DNA of 63,301 bases from the NCBI GenBank assembly GCA_030692045.1, contig JAUYCX010000067.1, forward strand, positions 1 through 63,301. Direction: 5' to 3'. The DNA is from Candidatus Omnitrophota bacterium. GTDB lineage: Bacteria > Omnitrophota > Gorgyraeia > JAUYCX01. The notes under the pieces were generated by a model that did not search any database, was not told where the DNA came from, and was given only the letters and a program-made list of their open reading frames with translations. Shown piece after piece: positions 43,258 to 52,581 of this stretch (position 1 is the stretch's first letter; every line of letters begins with the position of its first letter). Made by a program: the position numbers and the translations under genes.

Positions 43258-44433
43258 TTGGGAGAGAATATGGAAATAGAAAAATTCCAACATAGTTCAA
43301 CAGGAAGGATTATACGAACAGATAGAGACTACTATGCATTTATCCCAAATCCATTGCCACAGGAGATTAAATACAGCAAAGATGTAGTGAATCTACTTTC
43401 AGAGGCAACGCTACAATTGGGCAATCTAAACGGCGTAGGAACTATGTTACCAAATCCTAATTTGCTTATTGTTCCGTATGTGAGACGGGAGGCAGTGTTA
43501 AGTTCGAGGATTGAAGGGACACAGACATCGCTTTCCGAGCTTTTTTATTTTGAGGCACAAAGAAAAGAAGAGCAAAAAAAGGAGGCCCAAAAGACCGATG
43601 TATTAGAGGTGTTAAATTATGTCAAAGCAATGGACTACGGTATTAAAAGATTAAAAGAATTACCCTTGTGCTTACGTCTTATACGGGAAATACATAAAAT
43701 TCTTATGAAAGACGTAAGTGGTAGACATTTGACTCCTGGTGAGTTTCGTCGTAGCCAAAATTGGATAGGCCCAGCTGGCTGCACGCTTAATGAAGCAAGT
43801 TTTGTTCCACCACCTGTCAATGAAATGAATCAGGCATTAGGCGATTTTGAAAAATTCTTGCACGATAGAGAAAATTTCGCTGGACTCATACAGTGCGCTC
43901 TTATTCATTATCAGTTTGAGGCGATACATCCTTTTTTAGATGGTAATGGCCGCATTGGAAGACTTCTAATAACATTATTTTTATGTGAAAGAAAATATTT
44001 ATCGTATCCTATTCTTTATTTAAGTGCTTTTTTTGAGAAATTCCGAAATGAATATTACGATAAACTTTTAGCAGTAAGCCAAAAAGGTGAATGGGAAGAG
44101 TGGATTAAATTTTTCTTGCGCGCTGTAATAGTCCAATCCCAAGATGCCATAAAGAATTCACAATCTATCCTTAACCTTTTAGAGGTCTACAAAGGAAGAA
44201 TTCATCAAAAACGGCCTTCAGGTTATACGCTTAAACTGTTGGATGAAATATTTAAAAACCCTTATATGAGTATCCCCCGTGCTGCCCAGAGGTTGGATAC
44301 CTCATACCATACAGCCAAGGCAGCGGTTAAAAAACTATTGGAGGCAAAGATACTTTTTGAGATTACTGATAAGATAAGAGGTAAAATATACTGCGCTAAA
44401 GAATTGTTGGAATTGTTAGAGCCAGAGAAATAA
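43258..44433 (+). CDS. Fic-domain protein with N-terminal Fic_N and C-terminal HTH
   Basis: 391 residues. N-terminal DUF4172/Fic_N-like region with inhibitory motif SSRIEGT (about residue 83). Fic core HPFLDGNGRIGR (about 222-233), all catalytic residues present. C-terminal winged helix (about 325-385, AAQRLDTSYHTAKAAVKKLLEA). AMPylating enzyme class; the target is unknown. It differs in length and flanks from the Fic protein at 29308, so is not a recent duplicate. It lies between copies 2 and 3 of island repeat family 2. Confidence 0.92.
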   Translation: MGENMEIEKFQHSSTGRIIRTDRDYYAFIPNPLPQEIKYSKDVVNLLSEATLQLGNLNGVGTMLPNPNLLIVPYVRREAVLSSRIEGTQTSLSELFYFEAQRKEEQKKEAQKTDVLEVLNYVKAMDYGIKRLKELPLCLRLIREIHKILMKDVSGRHLTPGEFRRSQNWIGPAGCTLNEASFVPPPVNEMNQALGDFEKFLHDRENFAGLIQCALIHYQFEAIHPFLDGNGRIGRLLITLFLCERKYLSYPILYLSAFFEKFRNEYYDKLLAVSQKGEWEEWIKFFLRAVIVQSQDAIKNSQSILNLLEVYKGRIHQKRPSGYTLKLLDEIFKNPYMSIPRAAQRLDTSYHTAKAAVKKLLEAKILFEITDKIRGKIYCAKELLELLEPEK

Positions 44434-44510
44434 TCTTCTTGCCTAAATTATATAAAAATACATAAAAGTAATGAATTGCATAATTATTATGTAATTGAAT
44501 ATTGGAAAAA

Positions 44511-44580
44511 TGGGGCCGCTTCTAATACGTTGTGCTTCGCACAAGTATTTTTGTTAGATGAAAACTTAATAAGCTCAATT
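44511..44580 (+). repeat. Island repeat family 2, copy 3 (second hairpin lost)
   Basis: GGGGCCGCTTCTAATACG, hairpin TTGTGC-TTC-GCACAA, then GTATTTTTGTTAGATG: the second hairpin has been deleted. It is followed by GATGAAAACTTAATAAGC, as after copy 2. Right border of the accessory island. Confidence 0.85.
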
Positions 44581-44597
44581 AAGGAGAGTTAGTATAA

Positions 44598-45536
44598 ATG
44601 CACATTAAAAACACTGAAATCAAAATCATCAAAGCTGATATTACGGAATTGGAAGTTGATGCGATTGTTAACGCTGCCAATAATAAGCTGGTAATGGGTG
44701 GAGGGGTGGCAGGCGCAATCCGTAAAAAGGGCGGTAAAATAATTGAAGATGAGGCAGTTAAAAAAGGTCCTATTAAAATCGGCGAGGCAATTGAAACAAG
44801 CGCAGGAAGTTTAAAAGCGAAATATGTTATTCATGCCGCAACAATGGGATTAGATTTTAAGACAGATGAGCTGAAAATCCGCCTCTCCTGCGCCAATTCT
44901 TTACAGCTCGCCGAGAAATTAAAAATAAAATCTATTGCCTTTCCGGCATTGGGCTGCGGCGTGGGAGGTTTTTCATTTATCGCCGCAGCCAAAATTATGG
45001 CGCAGGAGGTATTTAAGCACCTACGTGAGAATGAATCTAAGTTGCAGGAGATATTTTTTTGTCTTTTCGACGATGAGGCCTATCAGGTTTTTGAGAAAAA
45101 TGTTTTTGGTTATCTGGAATATATCCAGCAAAAACTCTCTCGGGGACCTTTTACAACTGTTGATGCCATCATTGAATTAGATGAAGGCATTATTTTAATT
45201 GAACGGTTAAATCCGCCTTTTGGCTGGGCGCTGCCCGGAGGGTTTGTGGATTACGGCGAAAGTTTAGAAGAAGCGGTAAAAAGGGAAATGAAGGAAGAGA
45301 CCAATCTGGAATTAACCGATTTGGGGCAGTTTCATACCTATTCAGAACCTAATCGCGACCCTCGTTTTCATACAATTGGCACAGTCTTTATTGCTAAGGC
45401 AAAAGGAAGCCCTAAGGCCGGAGACGATGCCAAAGGAATAAAAGTTGTAAAATATGAGGATTTATTAAAACTCGATTACGCCTTCGACCATAAGAAGATA
45501 ATTGAGGATTATTTGGAATGGTTAAAACAAAAATAA
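44598..45536 (+). CDS. Macro domain-Nudix hydrolase fusion
   Basis: 312 residues. Macro domain (about 1-165): [46 protein letters not shown], which binds ADP-ribose and may remove it from proteins. Nudix domain (about 180-305) with an intact box [22 protein letters not shown] single chain could therefore release ADP-ribose and split it to AMP and ribose 5-phosphate. The substrate is inferred from the domain pair. Overlaps pyruvate kinase by 19 bases. Confidence 0.9.
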   Translation: MHIKNTEIKIIKADITELEVDAIVNAANNKLVMGGGVAGAIRKKGGKIIEDEAVKKGPIKIGEAIETSAGSLKAKYVIHAATMGLDFKTDELKIRLSCANSLQLAEKLKIKSIAFPALGCGVGGFSFIAAAKIMAQEVFKHLRENESKLQEIFFCLFDDEAYQVFEKNVFGYLEYIQQKLSRGPFTTVDAIIELDEGIILIERLNPPFGWALPGGFVDYGESLEEAVKREMKEETNLELTDLGQFHTYSEPNRDPRFHTIGTVFIAKAKGSPKAGDDAKGIKVVKYEDLLKLDYAFDHKKIIEDYLEWLKQK

Positions 45537-46543
45537 TCTGCACTTTAGGACCGGCAAGCAGTAGCGAAACTACAATCCGCAAGATGATGCTTGTTGGCAT
45601 GGATGTGGCGCGCTTGAATTTTTCTCACGGGACTCATCAGGAGCAATTTAAGCGCATAGAAATTATCAGAAGGCTAAATAAGAAATACCGAAGAGACATT
45701 AAAATCCTGCAGGATTTAGAGGGCTTTAGAATTCGCGTGGGGCGGTTCAAAAATCACGCAACAATTTTACTTAAGAAAAGGCAAATATTTTACTTAACGC
45801 AGGAATTTATTGAAGGAAATGAAAATATTGTCAGCTTTGATTATGAAGGCGCGGTATCCGATATTAAAAAAGGCATTTTTGTTTATATTTACGACGGAAA
45901 CATTTGTTTAAAGGTTTTAGCGGTAGGAAAGAATAATTTAAAAACCGAAGTTATTGTAGGTGGGCCTTTAAAGGAGAATAAGGGTATTAATATTCCCCAA
46001 GCACATCTTAATTTCTTGGGTATTACAGTTAAAGACAAGATGGATTTGATTTTTGGCATAAAACACAAAGTAAATTTTATTGCTCAGTCTTTTGTAAGAA
46101 ACAAAAAGGATATCTTGGATATTCGGGAAATTATCCAAAATAAACTTCCGAATTGCAAAATTATTGCTAAGATTGAAAATCGCGAAGGCATCAAGAATAT
46201 TGATGAAATAATTAATGCCTCAGATATGATTATGATAGCCAGGGGCGATATGGGGGTATCTTTACCCATCTATGAGATACCAATTTTACAAAAAGAGATT
46301 ATCAGGAAGTGTAATCAAAAGAAAAAACCTGTAATTACAGCTACTCAAATGTTAGAGAATATGGTTGAGCATACAAGGCCAACTCGTGCTGAGGTAGCTG
46401 ATTGCGCCAATGCAATTTTAGATGGCACTGATTTTGTAATGCTTTCAGCAGAAACAGCTGTTGGGAAATATCCAGTTGAAGCAGTTTCTATGATGAATGA
46501 AATCATCAAGTTTACTGAGCAGTCAGAGATTTATCGAAACTAA
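45518..46543 (+). CDS. pyk: Pyruvate kinase, short form without C-terminal domain
   Basis: 341 residues against about 470 for typical bacterial enzymes. The A and B domains are present: [42 protein letters not shown] with the catalytic Lys, [12 protein letters not shown] and [49 protein letters not shown]. The usual DTKGPEIR reads DLEGFRIR. The chain ends where the C-terminal allosteric domain would begin, so it should lack that regulatory site. Converts PEP and ADP to pyruvate and ATP. Confidence 0.92.
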   Translation: MVKTKIICTLGPASSSETTIRKMMLVGMDVARLNFSHGTHQEQFKRIEIIRRLNKKYRRDIKILQDLEGFRIRVGRFKNHATILLKKRQIFYLTQEFIEGNENIVSFDYEGAVSDIKKGIFVYIYDGNICLKVLAVGKNNLKTEVIVGGPLKENKGINIPQAHLNFLGITVKDKMDLIFGIKHKVNFIAQSFVRNKKDILDIREIIQNKLPNCKIIAKIENREGIKNIDEIINASDMIMIARGDMGVSLPIYEIPILQKEIIRKCNQKKKPVITATQMLENMVEHTRPTRAEVADCANAILDGTDFVMLSAETAVGKYPVEAVSMMNEIIKFTEQSEIYRN

Positions 46544-46555
46544 TGGAGGTGGTAT

Positions 46556-46972
46556 ATGGATAAATACAAAGTTCTTATTGCCGACGATGAGCCGGATGTT
46601 TTAGAGGTTTTATCTAAAAAAATATCCCAAGAGGGTTATGATGTAGTTACTGCCGAGGATGGCAAAGAGGCTTTGGATAAAATTTACAAAGATTCTCCTG
46701 ATGTAATTCTTTTGGATATTCGTATGCCCAAGATGGATGGATTTGCAGTTTTGAAGGAATTAAGAGAAAATCCTAAAAGCAAAAAATGGCAACCCGTGAT
46801 AATCATTTCTGCTGTGGATGATTTGGAGAACATTAAAAAGGGCTATAATTTAGAGGCTGATTATTATTTAACCAAACCCTGCAATTTTGAGGCAATTTTA
46901 AATGGCATCAAGATTATGCTAAATTTAGCTGTAAAGCATAAAACAAAAAAGGAGATTCAAGAAGGTGTGTAA
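46556..46972 (+). CDS. Single-domain response regulator (CheY-like)
   Basis: 138 residues, receiver domain only: acidic pair in VLIADDEPDV, phospho-acceptor Asp in VILLDIRMPKMDG, switch Thr/Ser in IIISA and Lys in YLTKPCN. All key residues are intact, unlike the receiver at 7193. No histidine kinase is in the window. GGAGGTGG site before the ATG. Confidence 0.93.
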   Translation: MDKYKVLIADDEPDVLEVLSKKISQEGYDVVTAEDGKEALDKIYKDSPDVILLDIRMPKMDGFAVLKELRENPKSKKWQPVIIISAVDDLENIKKGYNLEADYYLTKPCNFEAILNGIKIMLNLAVKHKTKKEIQEGV

Positions 46973-47504
46973 GAAATATATAATTTTGAGTTTAATTTTA
47001 GTGAATATTTTTTTCTTTACCCAGCAACAAGGAGGTTTGGCTATGTCGCTTAAGATAAATAGTTCTGCCTTTGAAGATATGGCAGAAATTCCTAAGCTTT
47101 ATACTTGCCAAGGGAAAGACATTTCACCGTCCTTAAAATGGTCTGGTCAACCAGAGAATACTAAAAGCTTTGCCCTGATTTGTGATGACCCTGATGCGCC
47201 GATGGGAACCTGGGTGCATTGGGTAATTTTTAATATCCCTCCAGAAGTCAGTGAACTTCCCGAAGGCGTAAAAAGAAGCGCAAAATTGGAAGATGGCAGT
47301 GTGCAAGGGATGACTGATTTTGGCAGAGTAGGTTATGGCGGACCCTGTCCACCGCCTGGGAAATACCATCGCTATTTCTTAAAACTTTATGCCTTGGATA
47401 CAACGATTAATTTGGATAGCAATGCTACTAAAGAGGATTTATTGCAGGCAATGGAAGGCCATATTTTGGAAAAGGCAGAATTAGTAGGAAGATTCAAGAG
47501 ATAA
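46965..47504 (+). CDS. YbhB/YbcL-family PEBP-like protein
   Basis: Phosphatidylethanolamine-binding/Raf-kinase-inhibitor-like fold: CQGKDISPSLKWSGQPENTKSFALICDDPDAPMGTWVHWVIFNIPP and the YGGPCPPPGKYHRYFLKLYALD motif with ligand-binding His. Two starts are possible: GTG 46965 gives a signal peptide (KKYIILSLILVNIFFFTQQ...) and an exported protein of 179 residues; ATG 47043 has a perfect AAGGAGG site and gives a cytoplasmic protein of 153. Function unknown in bacteria. Confidence 0.93.
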   Translation: MCKKYIILSLILVNIFFFTQQQGGLAMSLKINSSAFEDMAEIPKLYTCQGKDISPSLKWSGQPENTKSFALICDDPDAPMGTWVHWVIFNIPPEVSELPEGVKRSAKLEDGSVQGMTDFGRVGYGGPCPPPGKYHRYFLKLYALDTTINLDSNATKEDLLQAMEGHILEKAELVGRFKR

Positions 47505-47507
47505 AAA

Positions 47508-48053
47508 ATGCGAAAGGTCAGAAATCTAATTTTAATAATTTTTATCTTGGGGATTTTCTTGTTGGTTTTTTGGGTTATAGCAAGCTTTAGAATTTATCAG
47601 TCCTTTAACAAGGAAGAGCTTTTTGCCACTGTTTCCTGCCAGAGGTCAAAAGAGCCATCCTTTGATTATATAATCTTTTATAAACCTATAAATCTAAAGG
47701 AACCCATTGCCTTTGGCATAAAAGGAAACCAATGGCGAATTGAAGGCGTGGTAATCAAGTGGAAGGGGTTTGTTAATATTCTGGGAATTCACACCTGGCA
47801 TAAACCGGTTAGGCTTTCAGGAAGGTATTCTGACAAGCTTTTAGCAAAAAGTTTTAGTTTCACAGAATATGCCTTAAATGGCGGCGAAGATAATTTCTGG
47901 AAATTTGTTTTTGGGCTCGATAAATTTTTGCCTTTTATTGAGGCAATTTACGGAAGCGGCACTTTTATTCCTTGTCGAGAAAATAGCGTATATAAAGTTT
48001 ATGTAACAACCTCAGGTTATATGATAAAATCCAATAATTGGCAAACAAAGTGA
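47508..48053 (+). CDS. Membrane-anchored conserved protein, unknown function
   Basis: 181 residues with one N-terminal membrane helix (about 7-27) and a beta-rich extracytoplasmic domain containing KGNQWRIEGVVIKWKGFVNILGIHTWHKPVRLSGRYSD. That pattern occurs in small proteins loosely annotated as cation/multidrug efflux-related, but no function is established. Its stop overlaps the GTG of the methyltransferase gene. Confidence 0.7.
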   Translation: MRKVRNLILIIFILGIFLLVFWVIASFRIYQSFNKEELFATVSCQRSKEPSFDYIIFYKPINLKEPIAFGIKGNQWRIEGVVIKWKGFVNILGIHTWHKPVRLSGRYSDKLLAKSFSFTEYALNGGEDNFWKFVFGLDKFLPFIEAIYGSGTFIPCRENSVYKVYVTTSGYMIKSNNWQTK

Positions 48054-48856
48054 GCAAAATCGAAGTTATTACCAGCCTTAATAACCCTAAGATAAAACAA
48101 GTAGTGAAATTGCGCCAAAGAAAAGAGCGCGATAGCCAAAAATTATTTATTATTGAGGGCTATCGCGAATTGTCTTTGGCGCTTCACTCTTCATTTGCCA
48201 TTAAAGAATTTTTTTATTGTGAGGAACTGCTGAATGGTAAGCATGCTTTGCTTTTCGATGAGTCTTCTAAAAGAGGAGCTCAAATTTTTAAGGTTAGCAA
48301 AAAGGTATTTTTAAAGATTGCTTTTGGAGAGCGTCAAGAAGGAGTTTTAGCTTTGGCGAAAGAGAGGCATTTTAAGTTAAATGATATATCCCTTTCCAAA
48401 AACCCTTTGGTTGTAGTAGTAGAATCTTTGGAGAAGCCAGGAAATTTAGGCGCTATCTTACGTACCTGTGATGCCGCAGGGGTTGATGCAGTAATTGTTT
48501 GCGACGGTAAAACCGATATCTATAACCCTAATTGCATCCGCGCAAGCTTAGGCGCTTTTTTTAGTGTTCCAGTTTTAGAAGAGACTAGCCAAAATGTAAT
48601 TGATTGGCTTAAAAAAAATAAATTTGAAATTTTTTTGGCATTGACAAATGCAGATACACTCTATTCAAAAGTAAGCTTTTTAGCTCCAACTGCTTTGGTA
48701 TTAGGTAGCGAAAATAAGGGCTTAAGCCTTATTTGGCAGAATGCCTCAGACCTAAAAATAAAAATTCCTATGAATGGTAAGGTTGATTCTTTAAATGTGG
48801 CTATGGCAGCAAGCATTCTAATTTTTGAGGCTTTGCGTCAAAGAGAAACCATTTAA
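48050..48856 (+). CDS. SpoU/TrmH-family RNA 2'-O-methyltransferase
   Basis: About 268 residues from GTG 48050 (GTGA overlap with the preceding stop; TTG 48038 is an alternative). N-terminal substrate-binding domain (about 1-95, RQRKERDSQKLFIIEGYRELSLAL) and a SPOUT knot: VVVESLEKPGNLGAILRTCDAAGVDAVIVCDG, ALVLGSENKGLS and IPMNGKVDSLNVAMAASILIFEALRQR. This is the complete motif set of rRNA/tRNA ribose methylases; the target site cannot be told. Confidence 0.94.
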   Translation: MSKIEVITSLNNPKIKQVVKLRQRKERDSQKLFIIEGYRELSLALHSSFAIKEFFYCEELLNGKHALLFDESSKRGAQIFKVSKKVFLKIAFGERQEGVLALAKERHFKLNDISLSKNPLVVVVESLEKPGNLGAILRTCDAAGVDAVIVCDGKTDIYNPNCIRASLGAFFSVPVLEETSQNVIDWLKKNKFEIFLALTNADTLYSKVSFLAPTALVLGSENKGLSLIWQNASDLKIKIPMNGKVDSLNVAMAASILIFEALRQRETI

Positions 48857-48858
48857 AA

Positions 48859-49575
48859 ATGCGTTTGCAGATATTTTTATCTCATAGCGGAAAATGCTCC
48901 CGAAGGAGAGCTTTGGATTTGGTAAAACAAGGTTGTGTCTTAGTTAATAATCAAATGGTTTGCGAGCCTTCTTTTGAAGTAAATCTTGAAAAAGATAAAG
49001 TTTATTTAGAGGGAATTAAAATTGAAGTTCAAGATCAAGAATATGTAATGCTAAATAAACCAAGGGGAGTTGTGACAACCAAAGAGGATAAACACGCGAA
49101 AAACACGGTAATGGATTTATTGCCCAAAAGCCTAAGACACTTAAATCCAGTAGGAAGGCTGGATAAGGATACAGAGGGTTTGCTATTGTTGACTAATAAT
49201 GGTGAGTTTGTATTTCGTTTAACCCACCCTAAATTTAATATCAATAAGACTTATTTTGTTAAGATAAAAGGTCAATTAAACGAAAAAGATAAACTAAGTT
49301 TAACTAAAGGAATACTTCTGGAGGATAGGCCCACCTCGCCCTGCAAAATAAGAAATGTTAAGCTTAAAAACGGAATAACAGAATTTGAGATTATCATCCA
49401 CGAAGGCAGAAAACGCCAAATTAGATTAATGCTTGCCTCTTTGGGTTATCAGGTTTTGTATTTAAAAAGGACTGCCTTGGGGCCAATTTCCCTAAAAAAT
49501 CTACCAGTGGGAAATTGGCGCTATTTAACTGAAGAAGAAATATCTGCATTAAAATCTTCTATGGGTTTAAAATAA
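48859..49575 (+). CDS. Pseudouridine synthase, RsuA/RluB family
   Basis: 238 residues. S4 RNA-binding domain (about 1-55, RLQIFLSHSGKCSRRRALDLVKQGCVLVN) then the catalytic domain with HLNPVGRLDKDTEGLLLLTNNGEF (catalytic Asp in GRLDxDT) and EGRKRQIRLMLASLGY. Isomerises uridine in 16S or 23S rRNA. Two bases after the methyltransferase gene and directly abutting the ABC-F gene: a ribosome-maintenance cluster. Confidence 0.96.
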   Translation: MRLQIFLSHSGKCSRRRALDLVKQGCVLVNNQMVCEPSFEVNLEKDKVYLEGIKIEVQDQEYVMLNKPRGVVTTKEDKHAKNTVMDLLPKSLRHLNPVGRLDKDTEGLLLLTNNGEFVFRLTHPKFNINKTYFVKIKGQLNEKDKLSLTKGILLEDRPTSPCKIRNVKLKNGITEFEIIIHEGRKRQIRLMLASLGYQVLYLKRTALGPISLKNLPVGNWRYLTEEEISALKSSMGLK

Positions 49576-51519
49576 ATGATAAGTCTTACTAATCTCTCCA
49601 AAAATTACGATAAACGTTTACTTCTGGATAAAGTCTTCTTAACCATTAACCGAGGAGAAAAGATTGGTTTAATTGGTCCAAATGGCTCAGGAAAAACCAT
49701 GCTTTTTTCCATTATTTTAGGTGAGGTTGAACCATCAAACGGTAAGGTTGAAATTCATAAAAATATCCATATAGGGTATTTGCCGCAGGAATATCATTTT
49801 TCTTCCACACAAACCGTAATTGAAGAGTTAACCGAGGGCGATGAGCGCATCAGAAAACTTAAAAAAGAACAAAAAGAGTTGGAAGATAAAAATGAAACTG
49901 CTACCGCTCGCTACGCAGATATATTGCATAATTTGGAGGTTCTGGGAGTTTTTGAACTGGAGTATAAGGCAAAAAGAATTTTGGCCGGTTTAGGATTTAA
50001 ACAAATGGATTTTAATCGTGCGATAAATAATTTAAGCGGCGGCTGGCAGATGCGCACTCTTTTAGCAAAACTTTTAACTTATAATTATGACCTTTTATTG
50101 TTAGATGAACCCACGAATTATTTGGATTTGAATGCTGCCTTGTGGCTTAAGGATTATCTTGCAAAATTTGAGGGGACATTGGTTATGATTTCCCACGACA
50201 AAGTTTTTTTAAATGAAGTAACGAATTATACCTTGATTTTAGAGCAGGGGAAACTAAACAAGATTCGCGGAAACTACGAACAATATGAAAGAATTAAGGG
50301 AGAGAAAAAATCGTCTTTGGAAAGGCAATTTAAAGAGCAGGAAAAGCGTAGAAAACAACTTGAGGCATTTGCCCAGCGATTTCATGCCCAGCCAAACCGT
50401 GCAGCCGCGGTTAGAAATAAACGCAAGATGCTTGAGCGTATGCCGGTAATTGAACTGGTTGAGGAAAGACGAAGCATTAGAGATTTTGAGTTTCCTGTAA
50501 CTAAAAGAAGCGGTTATAGGGTTATTTCTTTGGAGAAGATTTCCAAGTCTTATGGAGATATTCAGGTTTACCAGGATTTGGATTTTGAAATTGTTCAGGG
50601 AGAAAAAGCGGTTTTGGTAGGAGAGAATGGCGCCGGCAAGTCCACTCTTTTAAAAATACTTGCCGGCGTCATTCCCACTGATGCCGGAAAAAGAATTGTA
50701 GGCCATAATGTAGAGGCGCTTTATTTTTCCCAGACGCGCATGGATGTTTTAAACCCAGAGCGCAGCGTATTAGAAGAAGCTCTCTCAGTTGCAGGTTATA
50801 GATTGTCTGTAGAAAAAGTAAGAACACTGTTGGGAATTTTTCTTTTTCAGGGAGATGATGTAGAAAAGAAAGTTAGTGTTTTGTCCGGAGGAGAAAAAAG
50901 CCGGCTTATCTTAGCCAAGCTTTTAATTAATCCACCTAATTTTATTTTATTGGATGAACCCACCACCCATTTGGACATTGACGCAGTGGAGGCGCTTACA
51001 ACTGCCTTTAAATCTTACGAGGGAACATTAGTTTTTATTAGCCACGATATATTTTTTACTAAGACTATTGCCAGCAAAGTTTTCGAGGTTAAGGATGGCA
51101 AGGTAAAAAAATTTTCCGGCAATCTGGATTATTATCTGGAAAGAAAGGACAAAGAAGAAACCAAACCCCAAGAAAAACCAATAATTGAAGAAAAACAGCC
51201 CGAACTTAAAAAGAGCCACCATTACAAAACCAAAGAACAAAAACGCCTTGAGGCGCTTCATCGCCAAAAAGAAAGTTCAAAGCAGAATCTAATTCTTGGC
51301 AAAATCCAAAAGCAAAAACAAGAAATCAAAGAGTTAGAAAAAGAAAGAAAGTCTTTAGAAGTGGAGAGCTTTGCAAAGGCAAATGTTTTAACTAATATTC
51401 AAGTTTATAAGCGCAAGCCAGAAACAGTCAAGGAATATGGCCAACGCTTAAAAGCAATAAGATTGCGCTTAACTGAAATTGAGAAAGAGTTAGAAGAATT
51501 AAAGGGAAGTAAAGCTTAA
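49576..51519 (+). CDS. ABC-F family ATPase with C-terminal coiled coil
   Basis: 647 residues, no membrane segments. Two ABC domains: Walker A GLIGPNGSGKTM / VLVGENGAGKST, signatures NLSGGWQMR / VLSGGEKSR, Walker B LLLLDEPTNYLD / FILLDEPTTHLD. They are joined by the charged P-site interaction linker (about 230-300). C-terminal Uup/YdiF-like coiled coil (about 550-647). ABC-F proteins act on ribosome A/E sites. Starts immediately after the stop of the pseudouridine synthase gene. Confidence 0.96.
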   Translation: MISLTNLSKNYDKRLLLDKVFLTINRGEKIGLIGPNGSGKTMLFSIILGEVEPSNGKVEIHKNIHIGYLPQEYHFSSTQTVIEELTEGDERIRKLKKEQKELEDKNETATARYADILHNLEVLGVFELEYKAKRILAGLGFKQMDFNRAINNLSGGWQMRTLLAKLLTYNYDLLLLDEPTNYLDLNAALWLKDYLAKFEGTLVMISHDKVFLNEVTNYTLILEQGKLNKIRGNYEQYERIKGEKKSSLERQFKEQEKRRKQLEAFAQRFHAQPNRAAAVRNKRKMLERMPVIELVEERRSIRDFEFPVTKRSGYRVISLEKISKSYGDIQVYQDLDFEIVQGEKAVLVGENGAGKSTLLKILAGVIPTDAGKRIVGHNVEALYFSQTRMDVLNPERSVLEEALSVAGYRLSVEKVRTLLGIFLFQGDDVEKKVSVLSGGEKSRLILAKLLINPPNFILLDEPTTHLDIDAVEALTTAFKSYEGTLVFISHDIFFTKTIASKVFEVKDGKVKKFSGNLDYYLERKDKEETKPQEKPIIEEKQPELKKSHHYKTKEQKRLEALHRQKESSKQNLILGKIQKQKQEIKELEKERKSLEVESFAKANVLTNIQVYKRKPETVKEYGQRLKAIRLRLTEIEKELEELKGSKA

Positions 51520-51546
51520 AGTGTCAGTCAGAGAATAAATAAAAAT

Positions 51547-52578
51547 ATGGAATTTTTGGAAATTGATGGTAGTAATTTAGAAGGCGGCGGACAGATTTTA
51601 AGAACAGCTGTTGCCTTTTCCTGCATTACTGCAAGAGCCATTAAGATTATTAATATTCGTTTAAAGCGCGAAAAACCCGGCTTAAAGCCACAGCATTTAA
51701 CCGTTTTAAAGACATTAGAAAAATTATTCGAGGCTAAAACAACTGGCTTAGAGATTGAATCTCAAGAGATTAGCTTTATTCCCCAAAAAAAGGAAATCCC
51801 AAAACAAACTCTGGATGTGGATATAGGTACAGCTGGTGCAATTGGTTTATTTTTGCAGCCAATATTATTGGTTGCCGCGTTTAAATCTCAAGGTTTGTCT
51901 TTAAAAATTAAAGGCGGAACAACTGGTTTAGGCGCTGTGCCAGTTGAATATTATCCCAATTGCCTAATACCCATTTTGTCGCGTTTTGGCCTTAATGCAG
52001 ATTTAAAGATTCTTCGACGAGGTTATTATCCAAAAGGCGGTGGTTTAGTTAGCGTTAATATAAATCCTCTTAAAGACCGCAAGCCAATTGATTTAACTAA
52101 ACAGGGTGAGCTTGTGGGAATTAGAGGAAAAAGTCAAGCCAGTTTAGATTTAATGGGTCGAGATGTGGCTAAAAGGCAGGCAAATGCTGCTGAAGAAGTT
52201 TTAAAGAAAAACTTTTCCTGTGAGATACAAATTGATGCTGAATATCTGGATACATTATCCACTGGCTCTGAGGTAAATCTCTATGCGCATTTTGATTCCT
52301 TTACAATTCTGGGAGCTGATGTGCGAGGAGAAATTGGAAAGCTTGCAGAAAAGGTTGGACTTGAGGCGGCAAGAAAATTAAAGGCAGAGATAGAAAGTGG
52401 TGCAGCCTGCGATGTGCATATGGCAGATAATATTATTCCCTGGCTTGCGCTTTTGGGAGGGCGCGTTAAGGCCCCTTCTATAAGCTTGCATACTCAGACA
52501 AATATTTGGGTGGCTGAGCTTTTTTTTGGCAAGATTTTTAATGTGCAAGATAATCTAATTAGTTCGAAAGTCAAATGA
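51547..52578 (+). CDS. rtcA: RNA 3'-terminal phosphate cyclase
   Basis: 343 residues. IDGSNLEGGGQILRTAVAFSCIT at the N-terminus, HLTVLKTLEKLF, the RtcA signature region IKGGTTGLGAVPVEYYPN and the nucleophile His in SISLHTQTNIWVAELFF. Converts RNA 3'-phosphate to 2',3'-cyclic phosphate through an adenylylated His. No RtcB ligase or RtcR regulator is in this window. Confidence 0.95.
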   Translation: MEFLEIDGSNLEGGGQILRTAVAFSCITARAIKIINIRLKREKPGLKPQHLTVLKTLEKLFEAKTTGLEIESQEISFIPQKKEIPKQTLDVDIGTAGAIGLFLQPILLVAAFKSQGLSLKIKGGTTGLGAVPVEYYPNCLIPILSRFGLNADLKILRRGYYPKGGGLVSVNINPLKDRKPIDLTKQGELVGIRGKSQASLDLMGRDVAKRQANAAEEVLKKNFSCEIQIDAEYLDTLSTGSEVNLYAHFDSFTILGADVRGEIGKLAEKVGLEAARKLKAEIESGAACDVHMADNIIPWLALLGGRVKAPSISLHTQTNIWVAELFFGKIFNVQDNLISSKVK

Positions 52579-52581
52579 AGA

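Noticed and set aside
41005-44580. Integron with attC sites around the accessory modules
   Set aside because: GTTAGAT fits the attC core, but the partner core is TCTAATAC rather than RYYYAAC, there is no integrase, and the modules are larger than usual cassettes.
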